DNA of 64,000 nucleotides. It comes from Aphrophora alni. Taxonomy: Eukaryota; Arthropoda; Insecta; Hemiptera; Aphrophoridae. The position numbers and the translations under genes were made by a program. Positions 37,761 through 51,300 of the stretch are shown here, in pieces; position 1 is the first letter of the stretch; each line of letters opens with the position of its first letter. The stretch lies in NCBI GenBank assembly GCA_963513935.1, contig OY740769.1, positions 75,099,712-75,163,711 on the forward strand. The letters run 5' to 3'. The notes under the pieces were generated by a model, which did no database searches, had not been told where the DNA came from, and worked only from the letters and a program-made list of their open reading frames with translations.

Positions 37761-38965
37761 ACCAATTAAGTGAATTTGTGTTTCCACTGCATGCATAGCA
37801 ACTGGATGAATTAGGGTTTTGTTAGCCTAAGTTGTGTCATTTTACTAAGTAGTTTGAACCTGAAAGGTTTAGATAGGCATAGAGTACCACTCATAAATTC
37901 TATTAATTATCTCATTGGATATCTTATTTTCTCTGTTGAGGTTAACTCTGAAATAAGTGAACTCTGGGATTTTTTGAAATTAGTATTTTGTTTTCTCCTC
38001 ATTTACCCATAAATAAAAATGGTGAAATATCTTATGTAGACAGCATGTAAAAACCAATGACCAATTTAATTTTGGTACTTTAAAAAACTATAGATGTTAT
38101 GAGTTTCATCAAAAGTAGGAGATACAAATACACAAATTTACTAAAATCTGAGTAACAATTTTTTTTAACCCTACCTAAATTAATTTTGACCAAAATCTAA
38201 TTTATATAACACATACACCAAACTACAGCCATTTTCACATTCCCATTATTTTAGTCCCAATGCTAAGTGATTTTTCAAAAATCTAATAATTCTTTGGTAC
38301 AACTATCCAACAACACACTTGAAAATGTTGAGCCTGCGAGGCCACCCATTCTTGTGATAAAACATAACAAAAATGTTACAAACATCTTTCTAAAAATAAT
38401 CGATAGTGATCCTTGAGAAATTATCAACTCTCAATACTTTCCATATTATATAATTAGTATTATAAAATACATGAGTATTAAAAATGTTTAAGTCCAATCC
38501 AAGATGACCATTAAAATGGCTTAAATATCCTATTTATGTTTTAATATCAAACATAATATATTTAAAATTTATATATAAAATAAAGAGGGAACACTTTATA
38601 GCCACTCATCCTTTAAATAGCTACATGTATTTATGACAAAGCTTAGTTTCTGTGACAATTGCATTATACATTATTGTTAATATGCACAAGTTTATTTCAC
38701 ATATTTTATATAATACCACCTAATACATATAACTATCGAAAACATTAATAATACTGGATATTTGTACATGATACAATGATCACATAAAAAAAAAAAAAAC
38801 TTAATTACTATGAATCAAAATATTAGCAATATATAATAAACTATAACACAATAAACAAAATTTGCTTTGGTAAACATAAGAAGATATTTAGTGTTTGTTT
38901 TTTTGGTATTTTCAGTCTTTTTGCATGGTTATGCTAGGAATTCAATTTCAATTTTCTATTATTAA

Positions 38966-39422
38966 CCCTTAGCACGCTGAATAACAATTTAGGCTATTTA
39001 CTCATAACGTGCTATTAGGAAATTTTTTTTTTTTTGTAATTGTTTAAAGTTCTATTTGATTTTGGGTTCTTACAGATATATTTAGTAAAAAAAAAATGTA
39101 GATTGGTATATTATATTTTTTTTTACAGATTAAAACAAGAAAAAATAATTAATTTCACATTTTTGACCGCCCTATGAAACAGATAATATATTTTATATTT
39201 GCTATAACAACCAAATAAAGACCAACGATAGGTGATCGAGAACAAATACCATAGTGGGAGTGTCACAATATACCAATAGGACATTTCCCAGCACTCTATT
39301 GGATTTTAAACGAATTAAAAATGCCTGCAGAAGTCAAATAGTGTTGAATCGAGATATCCCGTCATACGCGTTACCGGTCAAGTTGAGGGTTACGTGAAAT
39401 CCCGTCATACGCGTGCTAGGGG
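38966..39422. mobile_element. piggyBac-type MITE with TTAA target duplication
   Basis: The ends CCCTTAGCACGC and, inverted, CCCCTAGCACGC are flanked by TTAA on both sides (38962-38965 and 39423-39426). TTAA duplication and CCC-starting ends define piggyBac. 457 bp with no coding capacity. ATCCCGTCATACGCGTTACC and ATCCCGTCATACGCGTGCTA repeat within the right end, likely subterminal binding sites. Confidence 0.9.
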
Positions 39423-42146
39423 TTAAAGATATCTCTTAAACATACATAATAAGTATAAAGCTTTGTGTAAAGAATCAAAACAAATCTGGTGACTTTTTTG
39501 TGGAAATATCTGTTATGAGATCCTCTTTTCCATACAAGGGAATTTTTCAAATCATACATTTTGTCTATACGGTGTACTACAGCCCGAAAGGACAAGCTGT
39601 TATTCATCAAAATTAGTATATAAGTTTATTTTAGCCACACCTCAAATCCTTTTTTATAAATGTTTTTAATAACTAAAATTTAGGAGAATAACCTACTACA
39701 AGTTAGACTAAACACAAAATTTGTATTTTCTCAAATTATGGATTCTAATGAATCAAATAAAACATATTGTTCCCCCATTAATACCAGCTCAAGAGATATA
39801 AGTGAAAATAAAACATGTATAACCCACTTAGAAGGTTGATTACTTCGTAATCCGCCCAAGCAATATTGATGAATGAATATTACATTTTGCTAGTAAATAG
39901 GAAAATTTCTAAATAAATATTTTTGTTTCTAATACTTGAAGCCTTTATTTACTCTTATCTTCAGATTTACTCATTTTAATTGTCATAAGCAATCACATTT
40001 CACTAAAATTGATTGCCATCACCAATTTTAAGATATTTAAACATCAAAAGACAACGTTCATGGTTTTTCTTCACTGACTGACTGACAACTCCTGAACAAA
40101 AATACTTAAGGAAATAGCAACAAATAAATGTTGTTTATTTAAGGATTAATTTTAATGTAAGAGTGGGTGACAAGTTAGTTATAATAATATTTGTGTACCG
40201 CTTATTTAAAAAATATTGTACATTTCAGATTTGTCTGTTTTGATAATTACAAATTACTTGCTTGTACGTCTTGCAAGTTTAACACTGGCCAAGCTACCTT
40301 CATAGTGAATAATTTAATGTCCAATCTCTCATATGGTTTATCGAGCCACTTACATGATGTCGTATACCATAATTTTTTTTACTGTAAGTTGAGTCTAAAC
40401 CTTAAACTTATTAAAATTTGATAAAATCTCCCTTGGCTGATTTTAAGATGTACAACCTTCTGAGATAGCTTAAATGTATAACACACCATAATAAGTACGA
40501 CCAAAATCGGTTCATCCGTTCACCCACCAGGTAATATCTAGTACAAATGACATTCAGCTCTAAAAAACACCACTTTTTTGAACTCTAAGGTCCTGAAAAT
40601 GGTGACATCTGTAAAAATAGATTTTATACTAATTGTACATAACTTTCATACATACATATAAAATGTGAGAAATTAACCACCATATCATTATGGAATTCAA
40701 ATCTAATATAAAATTTCTTGTTAAAATAGCTTAGTCTAGTTGTTAGTATATGTTCATCAGATAAAGCTGCCTAGGCTTTTAATCTATTTAAAGTTTATGG
40801 TGTGTTACTGTGTTAGATCAGTTACTGATTTCGTTCAAACTTCCTTTCTTTTAATGTGTTCATTATTTTATTAGGTTCCTTGAACCAACTTAGTGACACT
40901 GCAATTGATCCATTGAACCATTTATAATATTATGAGTATTTTATTACTTTTGTTTAATAAATTTCTTTACTTGTTATTTTATTTAATTCCTCAGTTAGGA
41001 AGTGTTTTAAAGCTGTTAAATTGAAACAAAATAAAAGAAGCTGCCTACTTAATAGCTAATTTAAGCAACTTCGAATAAGTATTACTTGATATTAAATTAT
41101 CCTAACTATAAATAAGTATCCTGTAAAGTATTATAGTGCCACTTGAAATCTCAAAGTAATAATTCGGAATAACTTAAGTATTAAGGAAACTTTTTAAAAT
41201 TAGAAATACTGAACTTACAGTCAAGAATTTTTGAGTTCTTTTCTTTACTTTAAAGTCATCACACTCGGCTTTGTGTGTTGTAGTTATATTACTCCACTAC
41301 ATAATGAAAACGAAATATTACACATGAGAACTAGTACTGCACTCTATATGAAAAAAGTTAAATCATGCTTATAAATATTATAATACTAATTAGTAATTCT
41401 TTATAATAAATGCTTTGATAAGATATGATAGTGTCTGTCTTATAGAAAATTAATGTATGTCTGGAAAAATGTTATGTGATTTAAAATGGTAATATTTTAT
41501 AATGAAACTTAATACAATCTTGATACAATAACCAAATGTAAAAGTTACTATTCAAGTTTTTACCATCGCTCTGTTTTGAGAAGTTTTCTTACAGTATTAT
41601 AATCAAATGAAATATAGATCTTTGTTAGTACAAAGCATACTCCAATTTAATGTACTAATATATGGTCTCTGTTCTATAGTTAATTCAATTAGGAACATCA
41701 TTAACTACCTTAACACTTAATTCAAAGTATTCATTGTATATTATTTTATTGACAAGTAATAGAAATCCATATGCAGGATGGCAGTCACAGAGTATACAAC
41801 TAAATAAACTTCCAGGTTAAATTTTTTCGCCTTTTAGAAACAGCTATTGTATACACACTTTATATTACTATGTTACAACTTTATACCTAAATTTTTAACA
41901 AAACAGGGTATGTTTTATTTCAAATAAAAAAAAAAGTTTAATGTAATTACAAAACCTTGTTGTAACTATTTGTATGAAAAACTCATATAATACTGTAAAT
42001 TTTGACTCACAAAAATCAATTATTACCCAATGTAAAGTTTCACATATTGACTTACTCCTTAAACTTCTGTTAAATGTATCAACTTTTTTTAAAGAATTCT
42101 TGACCTTTTCACATTTTCTCTGTGGCTACTCTGATATTGTAAACAA

Positions 42147-42347
42147 TTATTCTGGTGGTGGTGGTAAACGCCTTTTCAAGAAATGAACGGCTTTTTGTGC
42201 CTGTTTAGTTCTTGGCCCTGGTTTAGCTTTACCTGATTTTTTAATGCCTACATACCAACCAGAATCTTTATGTTTGTGTGACAAATAAGTGAAATAGCTG
42301 TTGAAATCTGATTCAATGAAAACGGTTGATGGTTTCTCAGGATTTGG
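42147..42347 (-). CDS. FGF1: FGF1-like exon 4, with stop codon
   Basis: Acceptor TTTCAG before 42347; 66 codons and TAA. Contains FIESDFNSYFTYLSHKH, GWYVGIKKSGKAKPGPRTKQ and a short proline-rich tail RRLPPPPE. The region left of it has TTTATT (AATAAA on the minus strand) near 41914. Confidence 0.96.
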   Translation of the reverse strand, partial: PNPEKPSTVFIESDFNSYFTYLSHKHKDSGWYVGIKKSGKAKPGPRTKQAQKAVHFLKRRLPPPPE

Positions 42348-45300
42348 CTGAAATAAAAATAAACAAAACATCAATGTTTTCAAAGCTGGTCACAAATTTA
42401 TGGTACGGTGGACATTTCCAGGAGTTTAAGTAAAAATGAAAAACCGATTTAAACCATATTATCTCAATAATGGCAGACCTCAGATATATACAAAGAGTTG
42501 ATTAGTGGAAGGGATAAATGGAAAATATAATAAATTTAATAGACAAAATTAGAATTGTATGGTATTAAAGATGAAATTTTATTATTATTATATTTTATAA
42601 CAATAACACAAAATCTTGTATTCAACGTAATTTAAATAAAATTAACATGAATACATAAAATTAGTTTGTAGAAGAATTATTTTAATTAATATATTTATTA
42701 TACATAAAAACAGCTTAGGATTTTATAATTTAACAACAAATAACTGCAGAATTGCTAAACAATTTGGAATAAGGATAATAAAACACAATTTTTTATTTTG
42801 TAATATCCACTTTTTATTAGTCTAGCCGACCAATGGTTTCGCCTGCTAAGGCATTGATGAGGCTGTATTACAGACTGAAGAAAAAAGAAAAAAACAGAAA
42901 ACCTTAAAACTAGAGGGTGGGAGTTAGGATACAATGAATGGAAGGTTGGGGAAATACCCGGCCTTATATATCAATTTGGAATATTTTGGAAAATGTCATT
43001 TTTCAGTAAGAGAGTGGTGGTATCATGGTATCAAGGACATCTTATTCTAGTTTATAATTCTATAAGTGTCCATAAGAGTTTATTAATTTATATTAAAGTT
43101 TGATGGCCTCAAACAATTCCAACCAAAATGTTATCAGAACTACTTAACCTATAATCAGGTTGACATTATATGTATAGCACCATATTTTTTCCCTTCTTTT
43201 TTCTTTCTTTTTTTTTACCCCAAAAGCAGAGAAAAATGATAACAAAAACATATAACAGATATTGAACTATTTGAAAAAGTATATTATATAGTAGTCATCA
43301 CAATTATTACTTAACAATGTTTTTAAATCCTACTAAGTAAAAAGGGGGAAATGCTATGATATATTGAAACTCTGTTTAAAATAATGAACACCAAAATCAG
43401 AAAAGTGAAAGTTTTATGCAGGTATACAAAAAATGAATAATAATTACCTCTCCATAAAGTCTTCCTTTTTTGTTCATTGCCAAGTATAAGTTAGACTTTA
43501 CTCCCTTAATCCTTAGAACACCATAATGATCTACAGAATTGAATTCTACAATTGCTGCAACAATTTTAGTTTGAAATATATTTTATTTTATTGTTTACAA
43601 TAATAATGTTAACCAATAACAACACATACTAGTCTCTAAATTTTTGTGAATAACTATAAATTAATTAAACTTGTGGAAAACATTTTTGATCACAAACAAG
43701 TTAACTTGTTCAATATGATATTTTCAATTGTTTAGTTGATTTGTAGTGGATGAACTAGGTAAACATTTGAAATCAGTCTATATTTTTATAACTTTTCTGA
43801 CAATATTATTTTTGGTTTATAAATACCTATCCTTTTAGAAGCACTTCCAATTTTTGAAAATTTGTCCTTTTCAGCACTCAATCCAAAATCTAAGTTTCTA
43901 ATGTATAAATTGAAAGAATACAATATCCCCACAATTAATAAGGATATAAATCAAGTTAATGCAGTTATAAATTTCTAAAGTAGTATTTTAGAGATGGAAG
44001 ACTTTCACTGTAAATAAGTATAGTAATTATAAAAGACCATGTAATTATTAAACAGGCTGACTACAGAAAAGTCACAACAGAAATGAAGACGTTAACTTAC
44101 CATCTTCATGCATGTCATCATCAACACCTTCAACTTTCCCATTTTCTCGAATGACTAAATGGAAACCTGTTCTACAATATAGTTGCATGCGATAACCATA
44201 ATGAGGAAATGGAAGACCTTCTCGAAAGGTGCAATCAAATCTGTTTGGTTGGAAACCACTGCAGGAAGGATTGGCAGCAAGAATCACACTGAATTTTGTT
44301 AAGAAGAAACAATTATTAAATTTAATAAACTGTGCAAAAACATTGCATTCTACAAAACGAAATATAACCAAAATACGTATTTATTACCAGAGGGAACCCT
44401 TATCAACAACATTAAGTGAAATATTTTATAAATATATTATTTATATAAAGCCTAATTTTGCATTGTTTTTGCTATAAAATTTAACATAGATGAAAGTCAT
44501 ATTTAGTTATAATGGTTTTTAATGAGGGCAGTCAAGATTCATAAAAAAGAATTTTGTTGTCAATTATTTATGAACCACCATGTTGGTTTACTGTGTTTAT
44601 ATTGATTTCAGTTATAATTCTCAAAATTTGACCAAAAAATGATAGATCAGATTTTGAGAAGTGAGTTTTTATAACCACCATCATAGATAGAATTTGTTAA
44701 TATTTCTTTTTACTGATAACTCGCATCTAACAACTTTTCGTTGAATCCTCAGGTAACATTTGAGAAAACTTTGATCAAAATCATTAAAGAATAAGTTGAG
44801 ACAAACAAATTATGTTTATAGTACTGTATACAAACAAAATAGGAAAAGTATTAGTATTAACAAAACTGCATGGTTTGGTTTTGTTTCATAAACATTTTCT
44901 TTAAAATATTATTTCATATATTTTGATTTTTATTTATCAAAAACCAAACACTGGAATATTTGAAGAATTACTGTTAATTGCTTTTAATACAAAATATAAC
45001 TACCCATGCTTATTTCTGCATTCTTGGCCAGTTTATTCCAAAATTTGAATGAAATCAAACAATTGTAATTACAAGTTCATTAATGTGGTCCAATTTGGCA
45101 TGTAGACTATGTTTCTTAGCAATTCTTGTTTATCTCTACTTACAGACGATACATCTTGGTGGTATTGGATGATGAAGTATGTTAATAAATAAATTTTTGC
45201 AGTTTATTTTGGTACCTACAAGTAAGATTTTATTAAACAAAATATAATATAAATTTTAACTTAGTAATGTATAACTACTGCCTCTATATAACTAGTTGAA

Positions 45301-48300
45301 GAAATGTTTTATTCTTGTGCCAACTTTCATTGAAACAAGTTTAGTAATTTCTGAAAACTGAATTATAGAAAAAAACCAGTCCACTAGTGTGTTTTTATTC
45401 CTATATCTGTGTAAAATTAAAAAATCAACTAGGATTTTGTAAAAAAAATTGTACCTTTGTAAATTCCAAGCTTTAGATAAAAAAAAAAAAATCTGCATAT
45501 ATTTTTGGTTCATTTTAAATTAAAGAACTAGTTTCAGTTAACTTGGTAATGATATTTGTATAAGTTAGTAAATATGTTTGAAAACAAAAAATTCTTAAAC
45601 CCGTTGTTCAAAAAGCAGCTATTTAAATCAATAATTAACTTTTATTATATCAGTAACAGTATTATCAATAGGTGTAATAATTTACTTATACATTCTTAGA
45701 TAGTTGAACTTCAATTATCTTGTAGTCGCTTAGGATAATTTAATTTGTTTAATGATATTTATTAACGTTAATTTAAACTGCTATATTTTAAAAGTTTTCT
45801 CAATATTTCAAATCAATATATAAAAATATTGACTTTTTTCAACATACAGATAGAGCATATCCTAGGATATGAAGATTCCAGTTTTTCAAATCATTTAAGA
45901 ATACATCAAGTGTCTGATTTTAATTCCAGTGTAGATTTTAAAATATTACATTTTGATAATAAAGGTAGGAAATTGAATGCTTTGGAGAGCTTAGAAATTA
46001 AAAGAATAAGATACTGTAACCCTAATTTAGTTTTAAATGACCAGTTAGATTTGTATAACTCTCCATTAGTAAAACCTTTAAAAGTTATTTGTACTTAGAA
46101 CAATCAACTGGTTTTCCCAATATGTATTGTTCCTATGGTCATTGCCCAGGCCGGGTATTTCCCCAACCTTCCATTCTTTGTATCCTAACTCCCACCCTCT
46201 AGTTTTAAGGTTTTCTTTTCTTCAGTCTGTAATACAGCCTCTTCAATGCCTTAGCAGGCGAAACCATTGGTCGGCTAGACTAATAAAAAGTGGATAGTAC
46301 AAAATAAAAAAAATGTGTTTTATTATCTTTAAACATGGAATTCCACCAAGAACCGGTCTCAACAGTAATGGAAAAAATTTTTTTTTTAATTAAAAAAAAA
46401 AAAACGGTGTTCCTTTATTTAACTTTGTCACCTTGTTTTTAGTCAATTTGTTAAATTTGAATAATATGATCCAATGAAATTCAGAACAGATATTTTTATA
46501 TTATAGTTAATAGGATAAGTGATATGAAGAGTGATAACTGCAAAACTTATCACAACAATCTTAAATTTTATTATAAACAAAACCAATTTGCCTGGTTTAA
46601 GCTTCCTTTAGATGGAATTGACGAAGAACTGTTATATTTTAAAACTTTATAACAATAATGGAATGTAACCATTACAATATTCTGTCTTTACATATTTCTG
46701 GACTTTTGATTGTTTATGTTTGTTAAAAATGTATATTCAAAACTGATCTAACATTGTTTATTTGTGATTTGCCATTTCTCTGTCATTGTTTATACAACAT
46801 AATAGGTGGGTTATAAATGAGTTTGAATTCCCTTCAGAGAGTGGAATCTATTTGTGGATTGAAGTCTGCTTCTTAAAATAGTTGCATTGCTACAAAAGTT
46901 AGAATTTATGGAGAAAGTCTGGCTTCCTGTTTAAAACAATATATAGATATCAACTCTCAAAGTGGTACTTTGAATGAATAATCTTAATTTGTTCAGAACT
47001 AACATTCAGCTATGGAAAAAGGAAGACCATTAGATCTAGAATATATGGTTAAATTTATTACATAATTTTGTTATTGGTAATATAATTAATGAAGCTATCA
47101 TTGTGGTGATACATAGTATAGGATTTTTGAAAGTGCACATCCCTAAAAGATAATTTAACAGGTTTTATTGAATTCTATCATATGTATGTAGTGTACATTT
47201 TAAGGAATAGAAATTTTTGTTTGATTTAAAAAAAAAAATAGTACAAACATTATATTTACAATGGCTTGGGCAAATAAAAGGTCTGTCCAGCCATTTTGAA
47301 GATCAGTTTGTTCTGCCTAAATATAACTTGACAGCCAATCAGAAGGAAACGTTATTAAGTAAACAGTCATACAAGGACTATTCAGTTGGCTGCTAGATGC
47401 CATTAAATTATTGTGTGTACCAATCAAAGGAAACTTTATTAAGTAAATAGTCATACAACAAGGACTATTCAGTTGGCTACTAGATGCCATTTAATTATTG
47501 TGTGCACTTTGTGACCATAATGAGCGAGCGAATAGATCACCAAATTTGCATCAAATTTTTCCTGAAACAAGAACGATCATCAGCTAAAATTATAAAGGCT
47601 TTCATTAGGAAGGCTTTCAGGAACGATTCAATTAGCAAAGCCTAGATAAAATTCTGGTACAGATACATCAAAGATCCACAAGCATCTTTGAATACAGGAA
47701 TCTTTAAGATCCCCAGGAAGGTGTTCAGAATACTTGAGAATGTCGACTGAGTGTAGGCTGTAATCTGTGAAATCTGTAAGAGATAGTGTGAGCAATAAAA
47801 GATGTTCTGGAGATTCCAAAGATTTTGACGAAGGATATTGATATAAAATATTTAATGGTAAAATTCATTTTGAACCATCACAAGAAGAGAAGGAAATTCT
47901 AGCTGCTTCTAGCTTCAAACACTGACTCACATTTCTTCAAACAGGGAATAACCAGAGATTAATATAGTTTTGCCAAATATATATATTAGAAATAGGGGGA
48001 AAAAAATTTAAATTAAATTTAATCTCTTTAAAAAGGTTAAAATAACTTTTACAGTATTGTAGTAATAAAAAATATAAAAGTTGATTAATATTATATTTGA
48101 AAGTTCCAAGATGAAACACACAGAGTGATTACACACATAATATATGTATACAGATTCTAAGAAAGATAAAACTGTCTGAAATCTCATTTGAGAACTCTTA
48201 ACCTAAGCTCTTTGAAATATAGAACATATTTAGTTTTAATATTACTGAGTGTTTCAAAATTTCCATAAAATGTATTTTTTCTTGAAAATTTCAAATATTG

Positions 48301-51300
48301 CTGTCTATTTTTGGTGTTTTAAGTAAACCACTATAAGATAAATTCAAAGAATTAAAAAAAAAAGATCTTCTTGTGTTTTAGACAAACAGAACTCAGAAAA
48401 TCGGTATGTTATGTCATACAGTCAAATGACACTAAATTATTGTTTAATTGGTTTTGTAATTTCTTTAAATATTTGCCAAAAGAAAAATAGTGATTCCTCC
48501 ATTCTGTTTCAAGTTGATATTATAAAATAAGTACTCACAAAGTATATATACAGGATGTTAGAGAAAAAAGCTATTAAAGTAGTATATATACAGGATGTTA
48601 GAGAAAAAAAGTTATTAAAGTACGCTTATAATGTTTCTAATTATAAGGAATGCTTCCTACAAGTACTAATAAGGTATTTACATTTTCACCTATTTGTAAA
48701 TGATTTTTTAAAATTTCCATTATCATTACATGATCAAAGTATTCTTTTTGTCATAATTACTTAGCCTCCTTTGCTAATTGTATCAATATAGTGATAAGGG
48801 GCGATAATGCCAGTGTAACAACAGAACCTTTTCTGAAATTTTAGTCATTCTGTTACTTGTTATCTGCATGTTATAATAGTCTAACTATACACAATGAAAC
48901 TAGTTCTTATTAGAGTTATACTATAGTGTTAATATTATTATACAGTATGAAATGGAACTTAAAGAAAGAGAAACCATATTAATGACGAGAGGCTACAGCA
49001 ACCATAGTCATTCTTTTCAGGAAATAAAAGATTTGTTTAATGCAACATTTCCAGACAGGAACCCCAACGTGAAATCAACAGTTTCAAAATGTTTACAGAG
49101 TTTTGAAAAAGAAGGCAATGCTTTTTGATGGAAAACCAAAATCTGCTTGCAAAGAGGAAAAATCTCTAGATGTTTTATAGACTTTTGTAGAAGTACCTAA
49201 AACATAGCTAAGAAGAGCAGGTTTCAGGGCTGTCTCAAGTTGATACACAAACTTAATGAAGTTGATTTCGATAGGCAACTTGAATTTTGTAACATAATGA
49301 TGAATAAATTTATCCAAAACAGGAACTTTTTCTGATCAGTAGTCAATTAGATGATGTAATTTGCATGCTCCAAGGTTATTTGAACAGACACAACTACAGA
49401 TATTGGAGCATTGTGAAACAGCTGAAGAAAATGATTTTAAATATCTGATATAAAAATTCCTCAGATAAGAATATTCCCATATACTTTAGTACAGGTACTA
49501 TAGAAGAAGATTAAAGTTTTCATTTTAGCTCCAATTCAGTGTGAGTAAGCATTGTGGAATACTCTATATATGGTGTTTATTATTATTTATTAATAATTAC
49601 TTCAAAATGTCTCAAGATACAGTACAAAGAACAAACAATAACACCCCATTCGTGATCACTATTTAAGTAAGTTGTTTTTCTGTTTATTTTTATTCTATGA
49701 CATACCAATTTTCTGCACTCTGTAACTCTAATATGCATGAAGGTTTATATACGTACTAGCTGTACCGGCCACGCGTTGCTGTGGCTCATCTGGTTAAATG
49801 GAAAATAAATAAAAGACATAAATAAAGACATAAATTAAAATATGTTTATTTAAACAATGCTTGTGGGTACACAATATTTTTTGTAGTTCCATTGTTTGTG
49901 TATATATACAGATTATCTGGTTAACGTAGCAATCCGTTTCTAGATCTAAGCCACACAATTCTAAATTTTGGCCCTGAGCTTTGTTAATGATAATTGCAAA
50001 TGCCAATCGAATTGGGAACTGCAATCTCTTAAATTTAATGGCATGTCTGTTGGAATTAGAGGAATGCGAGGAATGAGGACATCATCATTTTTGTAAGGTC
50101 CTGTCAAGATTGTTGCTTCTATGACGTTGTTTATTAATTGTTTCACTGCAAGTCTTGTGCCGTTGCAAAGCTTTGGCTGGTTGATATTTCGCAAGATGAT
50201 TATCGGCACACCGATTTTCAATTGCATTAAGTGTGGTGGCATCCCTAGCAGATAGAGTGAATTTAAAAATTCTGTTGGGTAATTATTTGCTTCATTTGCT
50301 TCTACAACAGTGTCGACGGACTTGTATGTGACTACCTCGCTTTGAATTTTAGTCTGAATAATATTATTTAGTTCGTAGACGTCTTTGTTCTTGGAGGCAA
50401 GAATAGCTCGTTCACTCAGCCAATCGCAATTCTTATAATTGGTTTGAATATTGGGAAATACTTGAACATTTTTATGTTGGAAATATGGAACCAATTGAAA
50501 CATTTTTTTAAATAAAAAGCTACACTATCCTAGAGTAACATAGAGTAGGATTCATTTTGATAAAAACATTTTTTATATTCCATATTTGTAAATTTATTTT
50601 GAAAATCGTAAAAAAATCTTTGGGCATTAAACCCAGTGTCTAGCAGCTGTAGTATCAATAAATAAACAACATTATGAAAAACTAAAAAATTACTAATATA
50701 TTGAAAGATGAAATTTATAAATATCAATAGAAACGTACTATGCCAAAGATATGCACAACAACATAAATTATGTGTGTATGTTGCTATTAAGGTAGGTAAA
50801 ATAAATTAAATATAATTTTAGGTTAGGCCTAGAAAGATGAACCAATACATATTTCTTGAATGTACCTATTGGCATTTATTACCATAGCAGCCAATTTAAT
50901 AAAATAACTGATGAAACAGTTGATTCGGATGTCCAGCTAGTACAAATAATATTTTTAAGTTAGGCCTAGATTGAACCAACATATATTTCAACACACACAA
51001 ACCAATAAAAGCTTGCGTTAAGATAATAATATTTAAAATTAAGAAAACAATATGTTACAATCTAATTTAAAAAAAAGACATTAGAATTTAATAGTAGGCT
51101 AGGCCTATTTATAATATGGTAAATGATATATTTTATAAATTGAAAATTGCCTCTTTTATTTATAACAATACAAAATCTCTGTCCTAATTAATATTCCCGA
51201 GAAAATAACATTGTGTACAATAACCTGTTTTAAAAAAAATAATTTATGTAACATTTAGATAAGTTTTTATTTAAATTGTAGGCCTAACTGTTACAATTTT

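Larger units (their letters stand above)
29707..42146. other. SCOC 3' UTR and intergenic region to the FGF gene
   Basis: After the presumed SCOC 3' end (30.2 kb) there is about 12 kb with no recognised host gene. Recognised items are listed separately: a tandem duplication (33229-33347), a G15 run, a less AT-rich block (35340-35650), a Tigger-type end (36359), a LINE tail (37380-37760) and a piggyBac-type MITE (38966-39422). The rest is AT-rich with short frames of no merit. Confidence 0.7.
42348..44100 (-). other. FGF introns 2 and 3
   Basis: Intron 3 is 42348-43447 and holds a Penelope-like 3' end fragment (42779-42967). Intron 2 is 43555-44100 and shows nothing recognisable. Confidence 0.85.

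Noticed and set aside
47628..47819. Minus-strand 63-codon frame
   Set aside because: Antisense shadow of the mariner transposase fossil that reads on the plus strand.
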